NCBI RefSeq assembly: GCF_001548675.1 | Contig: NZ_CP010834.1 | Coordinates: forward strand, 562,001 to 626,000 | Direction of reading: 5' to 3' | DNA from: Methanobrevibacter sp. YE315 | Lineage (GTDB): Archaea; Methanobacteriota; Methanobacteria; Methanobacteriales; Methanobacteriaceae | Length of the DNA stretch: 64,000 nucleotides | Shown here: one piece after another, positions 9,183 to 18,380 of the stretch | Layout: every line of letters begins with the position of its first letter | Numbering within the stretch: position 1 is the stretch's first letter | The notes under the pieces: model-generated | What the model was told of the DNA's origin: nothing | Database searches by the model: none | What the model saw: only the letters and a program-made list of their open reading frames with translations | Program-made: the position numbers and the translations under genes

Positions 9183-9683
9183 CTAATTACTATCGGCAAT
9201 GCCTGATGCCAGGAACAGTATTCCCTCCATAATCAGGCATATTCCAACGATGATTGCAACATATAACGGTTGTGCAAGTGAAGCGAAAGCAAGATAAACC
9301 GCCACTATACCTAAGATTAAAATCAGTACTGATGTTAGTCTTGATAGTGTATCCAATGAGAATAAAATGCCAAAAATACCTGCTAATATCAATACAAATG
9401 CAATCAAGTAGAATAGATATGCGGTAATGAAGGACAATGCATCAATTTCATAAATGAACATTATTCCCAATAGTATTGCACAAATTCCGATCAATATGTC
9501 AAGCAGTGAAACATGAGCCATCATGCTCCATATGGAAAATCCGTCAATTATGGAAGCAAATCCAAAGCATATTAAACATATTCCTGCAATCCAAGATACT
9601 GCTGCTGCGCTATAAAATGGGTAAATTACAAAAAGTAAACCCAATATTATAAATATAATTCCTAATATTTTTCTAGAATCCAT
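9183..9683 (-). CDS. DUF308 (HdeD-like) membrane protein
   Basis: The 166-residue protein has six short hydrophobic segments in three repeated helix pairs, as in the HdeD/DUF308 family. It begins MDSRKILGIIFIILG. The ATG at 9683 is chosen because GGTGAT precedes it by four bases; a TTG at 9695 would lie inside that ribosome-binding site. The family is linked to acid stress in enteric bacteria, and its role in archaea is unknown. It stands 15 bases upstream of the ABC1-kinase gene, so the two are probably one operon. Confidence 0.78.
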   Translation of the reverse strand: MDSRKILGIIFIILGLLFVIYPFYSAAAVSWIAGICLICFGFASIIDGFSIWSMMAHVSLLDILIGICAILLGIMFIYEIDALSFITAYLFYLIAFVLILAGIFGILFSLDTLSRLTSVLILILGIVAVYLAFASLAQPLYVAIIVGICLIMEGILFLASGIADSN

Positions 9684-10032
9684 ATATATCACCAATTGTT
9701 TAATATTTTAGAAGAGACATTATTTATATTTTTATTGTATGCAATTAATTTTATAATAAATTCAAATTTCATATTATAATGATATGTAATTGATTTACAG
9801 AAAAATAAAAAATGATTATCATGATGCTTTTATCTGGCAATGAAGTTTAAAGTGAGGCATTCATAAAATCATGAGCCATCTCCATTAGATTCTGCATAGA
9901 AGTATGTCTTAAGAGGGATAAATTCTTTCAATAGAATGTGATATGCAATTGGCCGTTATTTGTGCTTTTAGAAGCTGAATAAAATCATCCTTGGTATTAT
10001 TTTTGCAAATCTAAGAATGTTGGGGTTGAAAG
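9684..10032. other. Intergenic stretch with no supported gene
   Basis: These 349 bases are AT-rich. The first 100 or so probably hold the promoter of the DUF308 operon. The minus strand around 9840-10010 has short protein-like stretches broken by stops and frame changes, which might be gene debris, but I cannot assign it. Confidence 0.4.
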
Positions 10033-10570
10033 TTTAATGTGAACAAATTCAATACTCTTATGCAGTGTCCTACACGTACTGTTCATGTTGGTGATGACGT
10101 TACTATTAATGTTAAGTTAGCTGATGATGCGGCAGGCACTGTGCGGGTTGAAGTTAATGGAACTAACTGCACAGCAGCTGTTGAAAACGGTGTTGCTTCC
10201 ATTGTTGTTTCAGGTTTATTTGAATGAGGTTATGCTTTGGATGTCCAGTACAGCGGTGATGATATGTACAAATCAAGGTCAAGGGTTGCCACATTCAGTC
10301 AAGAAGTATAAAGTTGCTATGAAGGCGACTGCCGCTTCTGTAGGATCTGGTGAGGATGTTGGTGTTAATGTTGTCATGTCCAAAGATGCTACAGGCAATG
10401 TCAGCATCACTGCTGACAGTGGTGTCTTTTCTGCTGAAATCATTGATGGCGTAGCTTCAATCACTGTTCCTGGTTTGGCTGATGGAACATATAGCTATGA
10501 TGTTCAGTATGGTGGGGGCGGCAAGTATAAGAACTGCACTTCGTGCGTCACTTTCACTGTAGGCGATTAA
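10033..10570 (+). pseudogene. Broken adhesin fragment: last two Ig-like domains of a relative of the 13.1-16.5 kb adhesin
   Basis: From TTTAATGTGAACAAA onward this stretch matches bases 15967-16507 of the intact adhesin almost base for base, including VHVGDDVTINVKLADDA and the final TVGD stop. Two lesions break it. An in-frame TGA at 10225-10227 replaces a Gly codon. A 2-base deletion near 10295-10300, where the intact copy reads FNVNKYK, shifts the frame. No start codon, signal peptide or beta-helix portion is present. It is a 5'-truncated duplicate that no longer encodes a working protein, though it could serve as a recombination donor for the intact gene. Confidence 0.9.
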
Positions 10571-10586
10571 ATTAAAACACTATGAA

Positions 10587-10625
10587 TAAGGGAGTTTTAA
10601 AACTCTTTTATTTTTTCTTTTTTTG
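10587..10625 (+). terminator. Hairpin terminator after the adhesin fragment
   Basis: The perfect palindrome GAGTTTTAAAACTC (10592-10605) is followed by long T-runs. An identical arrangement follows the intact adhesin at 16536. Confidence 0.6.
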
Positions 10626-10636
10626 ATAATTCGATT

Positions 10637-10796
10637 CTTTTCATAATATTATTGTTTAACTGTAAATGAGCGCAAAATTGAGAAAAACTGCTCTGGACTT
10701 TTTACAGGCATGCTGCCGATTGAGTTGAACTTCAAAAATGCAATGTGGGACATGTCCCTGTACGGAGAATGACCGTTATGCGATGATGTGTCCTAA
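10637..10796 (+). pseudogene. Decayed tadC-like gene fragment, copy 1
   Basis: Starting at CTTTTCATAA, this stretch aligns with the intact tadC-like gene around 22735-22920 and with the second relic at 16581-16738. The readable part (10710-10796) gives MLPIELNFKNAMWDMSLYGE, then a stop, then PLCDDVS and a stop. The intact gene has the corresponding MLQVGLSFENAMEDMSQYGE followed by GPLYDEM. It is more decayed than the 16 kb relic. It lies just after a broken adhesin, matching the order adhesin then tadC seen at 18-23 kb. Confidence 0.8.
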
Positions 10797-10987
10797 TGGA
10801 GTGTCTACTGTATATTGTGAGATGATATTGGTTTATGTTCATCTCGAAATTAGTAATTTTTTATAAGTGGAGAATATAACTTCGCTCATGATGGAATATA
10901 TTTTTTCACATATAATATTAATGATTGGGATGTTTTATAAAATATTTTGAATATTTTTATATATCATGAACTTTAATATGATATTTA
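10797..10987 (+). other. Tail of duplicated segment and upstream region of the MATE gene
   Basis: Bases to about 10880 still match the sequence after the second tadC relic (shared GTGAGATGATATTGG and similar words). The remainder is AT-rich; ATATTTTTATATATCATG just ahead of the MATE gene could contain its TATA box. Confidence 0.5.
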
Positions 10988-12709
10988 ATGAACGAAAAAA
11001 TTGATTTGGTTTCACTTCCTAAAAAATCGTTTTGGAAATTGAGCGTACCCATCATTGCCTTTTGCATTTTTGATGCACTGTACGGTATTGTCGATATGGT
11101 ATGGATTTCCAAAATAAGTATTGAAGCAACTTTCGCAATCGGCGTTTCAATACCGATTACTTCACTTATCTTTTCATTTGGTGATTCAATCGGTCAGGGA
11201 ACCAATTCAATAATGTCTCGTTTTATAGGATCGGGCGATTATGAAAGCTCATATAATGCGTTAATCCATGGGATGATTTTTGCCAATATAATATGGGTTG
11301 TTGTTTTAGCATGCATGGTCTTTGCTAATGGGATTCTATATTATTGGGACCAGGCGGATTCATATGTTATGGTCTTTGATTATTTGGTTCCGATTGCGGT
11401 ATTTGCATATATATTCATTTTCAATAATCTGTTTTGTGAAACTTTGCAGGCTGAAGGAAATTCACACCTTCCGACCATTCTGATGATTTCAGCAAATATT
11501 TTAAATTTAATACTGGACCCTATCTTTATCTTCAATTTAAATTTGGGAATTAAGGGGGCAGCTTATGCTACGGTTTTATCTGCATTTGTCGTGTTCATTA
11601 TTTTTATATTTTGGTACATTTCTGGAAGAACAAAAATTCCCTTGTCTTTAAAATACTTCAAAATCCGCCGATATATATTTGTTGAAATCTTTAAAGTGGC
11701 CCTTCCTAATTTCTTGGACAACGGGTTATGGTGCTTTTCAGCATCATTCATAAATTCCATTTTATTTATGACAATGGGCGAAATGGGTCCGGTTTTGTAT
11801 GCATTATCAAATAAACTAAAATCCCTATTGATTGCTCCGGTTAGGGGATACGGTAGAGGATTGATGAGCGTTACAGGGCACTTGTTTGGTGCACATGAGT
11901 TCAAGGACTTGGAGTACATGTTCAAATACGTGCTTAAGATATCCTTCATAACTATATTAATTGTAATGATAGTATTCATATTTGTATCCAATTATGTATT
12001 TAGCTTATTTTCCGTCACTGGAATGGAAAATGAGGTGTTCTGGATTGCGATTGGCGGAACAGTCATCATGCTGGCAATTCCATTTTCCATGATTTCTTCA
12101 AAAATGCTTGACGGTTTTGGAAAAAGTATGTACTCCCTGCTGTTTACATGCATTAAGATAATATTTGAATTGATTTTAATATATGCATTGTCCATTTATT
12201 TAAATAACGCTAGCTGCGTTTTAATAGGAATTCTGGTTGCTGAAATTTTAGCGGCAATTGCATATTACCTATTCTTAAGACACCTATTCAAAAACTTCGA
12301 GGATACATATAGCGAGAAATCCACAGTCAAAACTTTCAATGATGAGGAAAATTTAATTGATGCAGAACAAGAAACTAAAGATGACAACCATAAGATTTCA
12401 TCGAAAATTCCATCAATCATTGCATTGATAGCTCTTGAATCGATTGTTTTAGGAATCGCATACATACTTATCAAATATCAATCCCATGAACTTTTGCTAT
12501 CAGGATTAATTGCTTTTGTCATAGGCACAATTTCTTACTATTTAATGGAAAGATTAAACAAGCCGATATTGTCTGTGATTGGTTTTCTCGTGAATGCTGT
12601 CTTGATTTTCTTTTTATTGGGTAATAATGGTTATATGGCTACAATACTTTTAATAATTGTAGGGGCCATATTATTGTACATGAAATTAATATTCAAGAGA
12701 ATTGAATAG
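10988..12709 (+). CDS. MATE-family efflux transporter
   Basis: The 573-residue protein has 12 helices in the MATE arrangement over residues 1-440, beginning PKKSFWKLSVPIIAFCIFDALYG and including SIGQGTNSIMSRFIG. It also has a family-typical PNFLDNGLWCFSASF opening to the second half. Residues about 440-470 form a polar linker, followed by four extra hydrophobic segments to the C-terminus. That extension replaces the ATPase domain of the other MATE protein at 682-2424. It probably exports a cationic or natural-product substrate using an ion gradient; the substrate cannot be predicted. It sits between two adhesin/tadC-relic units, so it may have been caught between duplications. Confidence 0.88.
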   Translation: MNEKIDLVSLPKKSFWKLSVPIIAFCIFDALYGIVDMVWISKISIEATFAIGVSIPITSLIFSFGDSIGQGTNSIMSRFIGSGDYESSYNALIHGMIFANIIWVVVLACMVFANGILYYWDQADSYVMVFDYLVPIAVFAYIFIFNNLFCETLQAEGNSHLPTILMISANILNLILDPIFIFNLNLGIKGAAYATVLSAFVVFIIFIFWYISGRTKIPLSLKYFKIRRYIFVEIFKVALPNFLDNGLWCFSASFINSILFMTMGEMGPVLYALSNKLKSLLIAPVRGYGRGLMSVTGHLFGAHEFKDLEYMFKYVLKISFITILIVMIVFIFVSNYVFSLFSVTGMENEVFWIAIGGTVIMLAIPFSMISSKMLDGFGKSMYSLLFTCIKIIFELILIYALSIYLNNASCVLIGILVAEILAAIAYYLFLRHLFKNFEDTYSEKSTVKTFNDEENLIDAEQETKDDNHKISSKIPSIIALIALESIVLGIAYILIKYQSHELLLSGLIAFVIGTISYYLMERLNKPILSVIGFLVNAVLIFFLLGNNGYMATILLIIVGAILLYMKLIFKRIE

Positions 12710-13117
12710 TTTTTTTTTGACTTTTAGTTAAATCTAATGGCTTTAATAAGTATAATCATGGTGTATTGCCAATCAATGGAATGTTCGGTATCAGTGATGA
12801 TGCATGGATTTTAAATGCAAAAAAAGAGTTCACATATTTTCCCTAATTATTTTAAATATACTATACTTCTATTAAAATTTATATGTTGTGATTACATAAT
12901 GATAATTAATATAGGCTTATAAATTTTGAATCGGTTTATAATCATTGACATTAAGGAAGATTTAGGATCGGCGAGTAATGGAAAAGATTATTATTACTTG
13001 GCTTAAATTTTACTCAATGACTGAATAAGCTGATGGGTCTAGTTTGTATTTTAAAAATGTAAATTTGCTGTCGAACTTAAAATGTACTTTGTTGTTGAAC
13101 TTTAATTTTTAAATGAT
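12710..13117 (+). other. Intergenic region upstream of the large adhesin
   Basis: A T-run directly after the MATE stop may terminate it. No ORF is supported. Near the adhesin start, GTTGTTGAACTTTAATTTTT (13091-13110) resembles GTTGTTGAACTTTTGATT upstream of the second adhesin at 18412, suggesting a shared leader element. Confidence 0.4.
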
Positions 13118-16100
13118 GTGTATAAGATGATTAACAAGAAAAAGCTGTTTATCAGCATTTTAATCGTATTAAGTGTTTTCATCTGTCTGACTTCTGTCGC
13201 AGCTCAGGATACCACAGACGCCAACCTGACACAAGATTTTGCTGATGAGGTTTCACAGGCCGGTGGAGACGATGTGCATATTGAATTGGCAGAAATAGAT
13301 GATGATTCAAAAGCATCGCAAGAGGATAATCAACCAATTGGACAGTCAAACAGCGAAGATATAATAAGCGAACCCGATGATGGAAGTTTCGAGGCATTGG
13401 AAAGCAAGATTGACAATGCCCCCGACAATTCCATAATAAAATTAGAAAATGACTATTTGTACTCAGGGTCAGGGAAAGGTCATGGAATTGAAATTAGAAA
13501 ACCCCTAACAATTGATGGGCAAGGAAAAACAATTGATGCAAATCAGAAAGTAAGAGTTTTTTATATCGTCTCTGAAAATGTAATATTAAAAAATATTATT
13601 TTTATTAATGGTAATTGGGGGAGTACTAATAACGGAGGGGGCGATATATACTCAAGGGGTTATAATACCCTTATTTATAATTGTACTTTTATGAATAATA
13701 AGGCTAGCAATGATGGTGGTGCTGTTTATTTGACTGGTGATAACGGTGTTGTTTCCAATTGTAGTTTTGTGAATAGTACTGCTAGCGAACAGGCTGGTGC
13801 TGTTTATGTGAGTGGTGATAATGGTGTTGTTTCCAATTCTAGTTTTGTGAATAGCAGTGCTAGACATGAGGGTGGTGCTGTTTATTTGAAAGGTGATAAT
13901 GGTGTTGTTTCCAATTGTAGTTTTGTGAATAGTAGTTCTACTAGTTATGAAGGCGGTGCCGTTTATTTGTATAGTCAAAATGGTGTTGTTTCCAATTGTA
14001 GTTTTGTGAATAGTAGTGCTAAAAAGGATGGCGGTGCCGTTTTTTTGAAGGGAAAAAATGCTGCTCTATCTAATTGCAGTTTTGTGAATAGTAGTTCAAC
14101 TAGTCATGAAGGCGGTGCTGTTTTTTGGAGTAGTGCAGATGGTGTTGTTTCCAATTGTAGTTTTGTGAATAGTAGTGCTAAAATGAAAGGTGGTACTGTT
14201 TATTGGGAGGGCACTAAAGGTATTGTTTCCAATTGTAGTTTTGTGAATAGTAGTGCTAGCGATGATGGTGGTACTGTTTATTGGTATGCTTCAGGTGGTA
14301 CTGTTTCTGGTTGTAGTTTTGTGAATAGCACTTCTGCTGATGATCAAGGCGGTGCTATATATTTCAATGGTAATAAGGGTGCTGTTTCTGGTTGTAGTTT
14401 TGTGAATTGTAGTTCTCAAAGTGGCGGTGCTGTTTATTGGAGAGGTGATGATGGCATTGTTTCCGATTGTAGTTTTGTGAATAATAATGCTAGCGATAAT
14501 GGTGGTGCTGTTAATTGCCATGGTCCTGACAGTATTGTTTCCGATTGTAGTTTTGTGAATAACAGTGCTGGCAATGAGGGTGGTGCCGTTTTTTGGTATA
14601 ATACTAGAGGCACTCTTTCTGGCTGTAGTTTTGTGAATAATAATGCTAGCGATGATGGTGGTGCTGTTTATTGGCAGGGCTATAACGGTGCTTTTTCTGG
14701 CTGTAGCTTTATGAATAACAGTGCTGGCAATAATGGTGGTGCTCTTTATTGGGTGCGCAATAACGGTGATCTTTCTGCTTGTAGTTTTGTGAATAGCAGT
14801 GCCGGCAATGATGGTGGCGCTGTTTATTGGTCTGGAAATAATGGTAAAGTTTCCAATTGTAGCTTTATGCATAGTTCCGGAATTTATGGTGGTGCCATAT
14901 ACTTGATTGATACAAATTCATCTGTTTATACTTGCATCTTCGTAAATAATACTGCAGATATAGGCATTATCCATTTTGAAAATGTCAACCAAGAAAACAT
15001 CAGCCACTTTAAAATCAACAACAATATCTTTTTAAACAACGCCGGAGGACGTGAAATCTCATTTAACCAAATCGACAATAATTCCAATGCTGACTATAAC
15101 TGGTTCGGAAATAATGCAACCAATTACGATATGGCGCCGGCAACTAATGACATGGAAATAAGTGCTTGGCTGTTCTTGAATGCTACAGCAAATCCGGACA
15201 TAATCAATATTTCAAACGTATCTGAAGTCGTGTTTAAATTATATGCTTATACTCCTTCAGGTGTATCAGAATATGACAACAGTCTTTTGAAAGCCGTCAA
15301 CTTAACATTGACTCCAACAAAAGGAAGAGTCAATACTACCCGGGTCGGCTTGGAAGAACCTGTTCAGTACACTGCGGAGAGTCGGGGAATAGGCAAAATA
15401 ACCGCAACAATAGAAAATGTTTCCTACACAAGATTAGTTATAGTGCCTAAGAATAACATTACTTCAATTAAAGCCAGTTCTCTTACTACAAGAGTAGGTA
15501 CTAATGCTACTGTAAATGTTGTATTGGCGGAAAAGGATGCTAATGGTACTGTCACTATCACAATAAATGGTGTCAAATACGTCGGTGATGTTAAAAACGG
15601 TCAGGGAACTATTGTTCTTCCGTTGTTGCCTGCAGGTAAAACTAAGCATACTGTTATTTACAGAGGTGATGACAATTATAATAGCAAAACCACTACCGTA
15701 AATGTCAACGTGAATAAATATTATCCGACCATTAAGGCAACCGCTCGTACTGTCCATGTTGGTGATGATGTTGTAATTAATGTTACTAGATTGCCTGAAC
15801 TTGCAACAGGTACTGTTTCAGTCAATATTGGTGGTGCTGTTTATAATGCTACTGTTGAGGACGGTTCCGCAGTCATAGTAGTTCCTGATTTGCCTTTAGG
15901 AAATTATACTTTAGATGTTTCCTACAGTGGCGATGAAATGTATAAGGCATATAATACCACTGTTACATTTAATGTGAACAAACTCATTACCATTATGCAG
16001 TGCCCTACACGTACCGTCCATGTTGGTGATGATGTTACTATTAATGTTAAGTTAGCTGATGATGCGACAGGTACTGTGTGGGTTGAAGTTAATGGAACTA

Positions 16101-16507
16101 ACTTCACAGTAGCTGTTGAAAACGGTGCCGCTTCCATTGTGGTTTCAGGTTTACCGGAAGGTAGTTATGCTTTGGATGTCCACTACAGCGGTGATGAAAA
16201 GTACAAATCAAGATCAAGGGTTGCCACATTCAATGTCAATAAGTATAAAGTTGCGATGAAGGCAACTGCCGGTTCTGTAAGATCTGGTGAGGACGTTGGC
16301 GTTAATGTTGTCATGTCCAGTGATGCTACCGGCAATGTCAGCATTGCGGTGGATAGTGGCGTCTTTTCTGCTGAAGTCATTGATGGTGTAGCTTCAATCA
16401 CTGTTCCTGGTTTGGCCGATGGAACATATACTTATGATGTTCTGTATGGCGGGGACGGCAAGTATAAGAACTGCACTTCGAGTGTCACTTTCAGTGTAGG
16501 CGATTAA
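13118..16507 (+). CDS. Adhesin-like secreted protein: parallel beta-helix repeats plus four Ig-like domains
   Basis: The 1129-residue protein has a signal peptide (KKKLFISILIVLSVFICLTS...VAA), an acidic linker and a beta-helix domain starting near residue 92. Then come about 17 repeats of 24-26 residues (residues about 186-612) of the form NCSFVNSSA-x-GGAVYW-x-G-x-NGVVS. From residue about 777 there are four Ig-like domains of about 85 residues, each with a VGxxVxINV core and a YxGDxxYK end. It ends in VGD without a membrane anchor or sorting signal. This matches the adhesin-like proteins of gut Methanobrevibacter, which are thought to bind partner microbes or host glycans. The start is GTG 13118 or ATG 13127; no strong ribosome site decides. 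Near-identical repeats make size variation likely. Confidence 0.9.
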   Translation: MYKMINKKKLFISILIVLSVFICLTSVAAQDTTDANLTQDFADEVSQAGGDDVHIELAEIDDDSKASQEDNQPIGQSNSEDIISEPDDGSFEALESKIDNAPDNSIIKLENDYLYSGSGKGHGIEIRKPLTIDGQGKTIDANQKVRVFYIVSENVILKNIIFINGNWGSTNNGGGDIYSRGYNTLIYNCTFMNNKASNDGGAVYLTGDNGVVSNCSFVNSTASEQAGAVYVSGDNGVVSNSSFVNSSARHEGGAVYLKGDNGVVSNCSFVNSSSTSYEGGAVYLYSQNGVVSNCSFVNSSAKKDGGAVFLKGKNAALSNCSFVNSSSTSHEGGAVFWSSADGVVSNCSFVNSSAKMKGGTVYWEGTKGIVSNCSFVNSSASDDGGTVYWYASGGTVSGCSFVNSTSADDQGGAIYFNGNKGAVSGCSFVNCSSQSGGAVYWRGDDGIVSDCSFVNNNASDNGGAVNCHGPDSIVSDCSFVNNSAGNEGGAVFWYNTRGTLSGCSFVNNNASDDGGAVYWQGYNGAFSGCSFMNNSAGNNGGALYWVRNNGDLSACSFVNSSAGNDGGAVYWSGNNGKVSNCSFMHSSGIYGGAIYLIDTNSSVYTCIFVNNTADIGIIHFENVNQENISHFKINNNIFLNNAGGREISFNQIDNNSNADYNWFGNNATNYDMAPATNDMEISAWLFLNATANPDIINISNVSEVVFKLYAYTPSGVSEYDNSLLKAVNLTLTPTKGRVNTTRVGLEEPVQYTAESRGIGKITATIENVSYTRLVIVPKNNITSIKASSLTTRVGTNATVNVVLAEKDANGTVTITINGVKYVGDVKNGQGTIVLPLLPAGKTKHTVIYRGDDNYNSKTTTVNVNVNKYYPTIKATARTVHVGDDVVINVTRLPELATGTVSVNIGGAVYNATVEDGSAVIVVPDLPLGNYTLDVSYSGDEMYKAYNTTVTFNVNKLITIMQCPTRTVHVGDDVTINVKLADDATGTVWVEVNGTNFTVAVENGAASIVVSGLPEGSYALDVHYSGDEKYKSRSRVATFNVNKYKVAMKATAGSVRSGEDVGVNVVMSSDATGNVSIAVDSGVFSAEVIDGVASITVPGLADGTYTYDVLYGGDGKYKNCTSSVTFSVGD
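13675..14955 (+). repeat. Tandem coding repeats of the adhesin beta-helix, about 17 units of 72-78 bases
   Basis: The most constant word is TCCAATTGTAGTTTTGTGAA followed by TAGTAGTGCTAG, alternating with GGTGGTGCTGTTTATTGG. Units differ mainly in the two exposed turns. Third-base differences are few between several units, indicating recent copying or gene conversion. Long open frames on the opposite strand in this interval are by-products of the repeat. Confidence 0.9.
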
Positions 16508-16531
16508 ATTTTAAATTTAAGCACTATGAAT

Positions 16532-16568
16532 AAGGGAGTTTTAAAACTCTTTTATTTTTCTTTTTTTG
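16532..16568 (+). terminator. Hairpin terminator after the adhesin
   Basis: The palindrome GAGTTTTAAAACTC at 16536-16549 is followed by T-rich sequence, identical in design to the copy at 10592. Confidence 0.6.
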
Positions 16569-16580
16569 GATAATTGGATT

Positions 16581-16738
16581 CTTTTCATAATATCATTGTT
16601 TAATGGGAAACGAGCACAATTGGGAAAAACTGCTCAGGACTTTTTACATGCATGCTGCAGATTGGGTTGAGCTTTGAAAACACTATGGAAGAAATGTCCC
16701 TGTACGGTGAAGGGCCGCTATATGACGAAATGTCTTAA
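16581..16738 (+). pseudogene. Decayed tadC-like gene fragment, copy 2
   Basis: Bases 16652-16738 read MLQIGLSFENTMEEMSLYGE, then GPLYDEMS and a stop. Over the first 27 residues, 23 are identical to the intact tadC product (MLQVGLSFENAMEDMSQYGE, then GPLYDEM). Upstream, CTTTTCATAA, GGGAAACGAGCACAATTGGG and ACTGCTCAGGAC align to the preceding part of tadC with short deletions. The 5' and 3' portions of the gene are missing. It follows the adhesin terminator directly. Confidence 0.88.
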
Positions 16739-16919
16739 CAGGGTGTCTCCAGTATATGGTGAGATGATATTGGTAGGTTCATCTCAATAGTTTTTTTTGA
16801 GTGGTGGATTATAACATATTATTGATAACAATACGTAACTTAATTTAAAAATAGATAATTATAATTATGCTTTATGATAGAAACATAATTAACTAAATCT
16901 GGAGGAAATAGGTGATGTT

Positions 16920-17396
16920 ATGGATTCTAAGAAATTAATTTTAGTACTTGCATTTGTCTGCTTGGCTATCTTTTTCATAGCTTCAGTTAGTGCAGGGAAC
17001 TTGTTAACTCATGAGACTACCATCGCAGGGCATGATTTTAATATACCTGACGGATATAAGAAAAATGAGTCATTTATATCAGAAAATGAAACTACTAAGT
17101 CAAACGGAGCTATTTTTTATACGACTGCAGAGAGTTATTATAAGGGTGAAGATGATATAATATTTATTCAAGTGTCAGATTACAGCTATCCGGGTTATGA
17201 ACTTAATTTGACTGATGCCAATGTTCAAAAGTCAGGATTGGGGGAAAAAGAATTTATTAATGGTCATGAAGGTTTAATTGCAGAAAAGAAATTCGATGAT
17301 TTAAATGTTCATGCATTTTTTTATGCCGAAGATGGTGATTTGGTATGTGTAATGACTACAGATAATAGTTTATTTGAACAGATAATCCCTAAATAA
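16920..17396 (+). CDS. Small secreted protein, family not recognised
   Basis: The 158-residue protein starts MDSKKLILVLAFVCLAIFFI and continues to ASVSAG, a clear signal peptide with a likely cut after SVSA. The mature part is about 130 residues with no cysteine pattern or catalytic motif that I recognise. It has phrases such as TIAGHDFNIPDGYK and INGHEGLIAEKK. This style recurs in small secreted proteins of Methanobacteriales. GGAGG (16901-16905) and GGTGAT (16912-16917) both lie upstream of the ATG; the latter is closest. It follows the duplicated adhesin/tadC unit and may act at the cell surface, but this is only inferred from secretion. Confidence 0.75.
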   Translation: MDSKKLILVLAFVCLAIFFIASVSAGNLLTHETTIAGHDFNIPDGYKKNESFISENETTKSNGAIFYTTAESYYKGEDDIIFIQVSDYSYPGYELNLTDANVQKSGLGEKEFINGHEGLIAEKKFDDLNVHAFFYAEDGDLVCVMTTDNSLFEQIIPK

Positions 17397-17468
17397 TAAT
17401 CGTTTAGTTAATTAATCTGTATTTTTTTTCTTTTTTTTAATTAAATTTATTCTCTTAGTTTGATTGAA

Positions 17469-17515
17469 TGAAAAATCCAGGAATTCCCGTCCTCTTTTAG
17501 GACGGCGAGGTTCAA
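17469..17515 (+). mobile_element. Solo right-end-like hairpin of an IS200/IS605 (IS1341/TnpB-type) element
   Basis: The sequence reads AAAAATCCAGGAATT, then CCGTCCT-CTTTT-AGGACGG (17487-17505, perfect 7-bp stem), then CGAGGTTCAAT. The layout GGAAT-CCCGTCC-loop-GGACGG-GAGG-TTCAA is the one seen at the right ends of tnpB-carrying elements, where it also forms the 3' part of the guide RNA scaffold. No tnpA or tnpB coding sequence is left beside it, so this is most likely a remnant end. Confidence 0.55.
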
Positions 17516-17730
17516 TATAAATGATAATAAGCGGTATTGTATGTTGTTGTTCGTTAGTACGTTTGTATTGCATATTTTTTTCATGTATTTCTTGAGCTTC
17601 ATCTATATGTGATTTTTATTTAATAATGTATATTATATGGACATGTTAAATAATTGAAGTAATGATTTATTAAATTGATAAAGTTATTAATCAGCTATGG
17701 AATTATGCAAGTATTTTTTCATTTGGTGTG

Positions 17731-17913
17731 GGGGTTGTGATGTTGGAATTTTATTATTTTTTTGGGGTCTTCAATTCTTCCAATAGCTTTATTCATAAAT
17801 TCTTTATTTTTTGGTATAATCTGCCTTTGATATTTTTTTTCATTCTTCTAATTGGCATAACTATTGGCACATATAGTTTGTGCTTTTGTTCCTTGCACTG
17901 ATTCAATGTCAAT
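17731..17913 (-). pseudogene. Possible decayed ORF (transposase-like style, uncertain)
   Basis: Read on the minus strand from 17913, the frame gives IDIESVQGTKAQTICANSYA and N, one stop, then a lysine-rich stretch ending EFMNKAIGRIEDPKKI. Apart from the single TAG it is free of stops for about 60 codons in very AT-rich DNA. The style suggests part of a former transposase, but I cannot name the family. Confidence 0.3.
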
Positions 17914-18365
17914 GTTAATCTATATACATAGTGATTGTGGTAATTATATATCTGGGTTTTTTAAATTATCTGAATAAATAAGTTTTAAGTAACTTATTGT
18001 TATGATATTTGATATTAAAATATTAGAATTTAATATTAACAAGTTTTACAATTAATTTGATTAAATTACGAATAAATATGTCGTTGATGTAGAAAATAGT
18101 GAGGTTCATGGGGATAATTTTGTACTAATTAAAATTGAACATATATTTTAATAATGGGAAATTTAAGTTAAAAAATTGATTGGGATCTAAAACTCGATAA
18201 GTTTTGCCGATAATCGTTTTTATGTAAATTAAAATTTGGCTCTTATTTTTGTTAAATTGCTTTATAATTTATTTATTGGTTGAATTTTTAATTTTTTATC
18301 CGTTAATTACGGAAATATTTGATATAAGGTATTTAAAATGATGAAAGTGAGTGCTTACATTCGGA

Positions 18366-18380
18366 AATGTTTATATAGGG
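18366..18380 (+). promoter_or_regulatory. Archaeal promoter (TATA box) of the second adhesin
   Basis: TTTATATA at 18370-18377 is preceded by purine-rich GGAAATG (BRE position). Transcription would start near 18400, giving a leader of about 45 bases that includes GTTGTTGAACTTTTGATT and the AGGAGG at 18431. Confidence 0.65.

Noticed and set aside
9840-10020. Protein-like fragments on the minus strand upstream of the broken adhesin
   Set aside because: Several stops and frame changes within 170 bases and no family recognised; chance cannot be excluded.
13652-14872. Long open frames on the minus strand opposite the adhesin repeats
   Set aside because: They follow the tandem repeat pattern of the coding strand, have Thr/Ile-rich low-complexity products and no ribosome sites.
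13675-14955. Repeats considered as a CRISPR array
   Set aside because: The repeats are in-frame coding units with variable inner positions and no equal-length unique spacers.
17397-17460. tnpB remnant next to the IS605-like hairpin
   Set aside because: I looked for a TnpB C-terminal zinc finger or stop region upstream of the hairpin and saw none.
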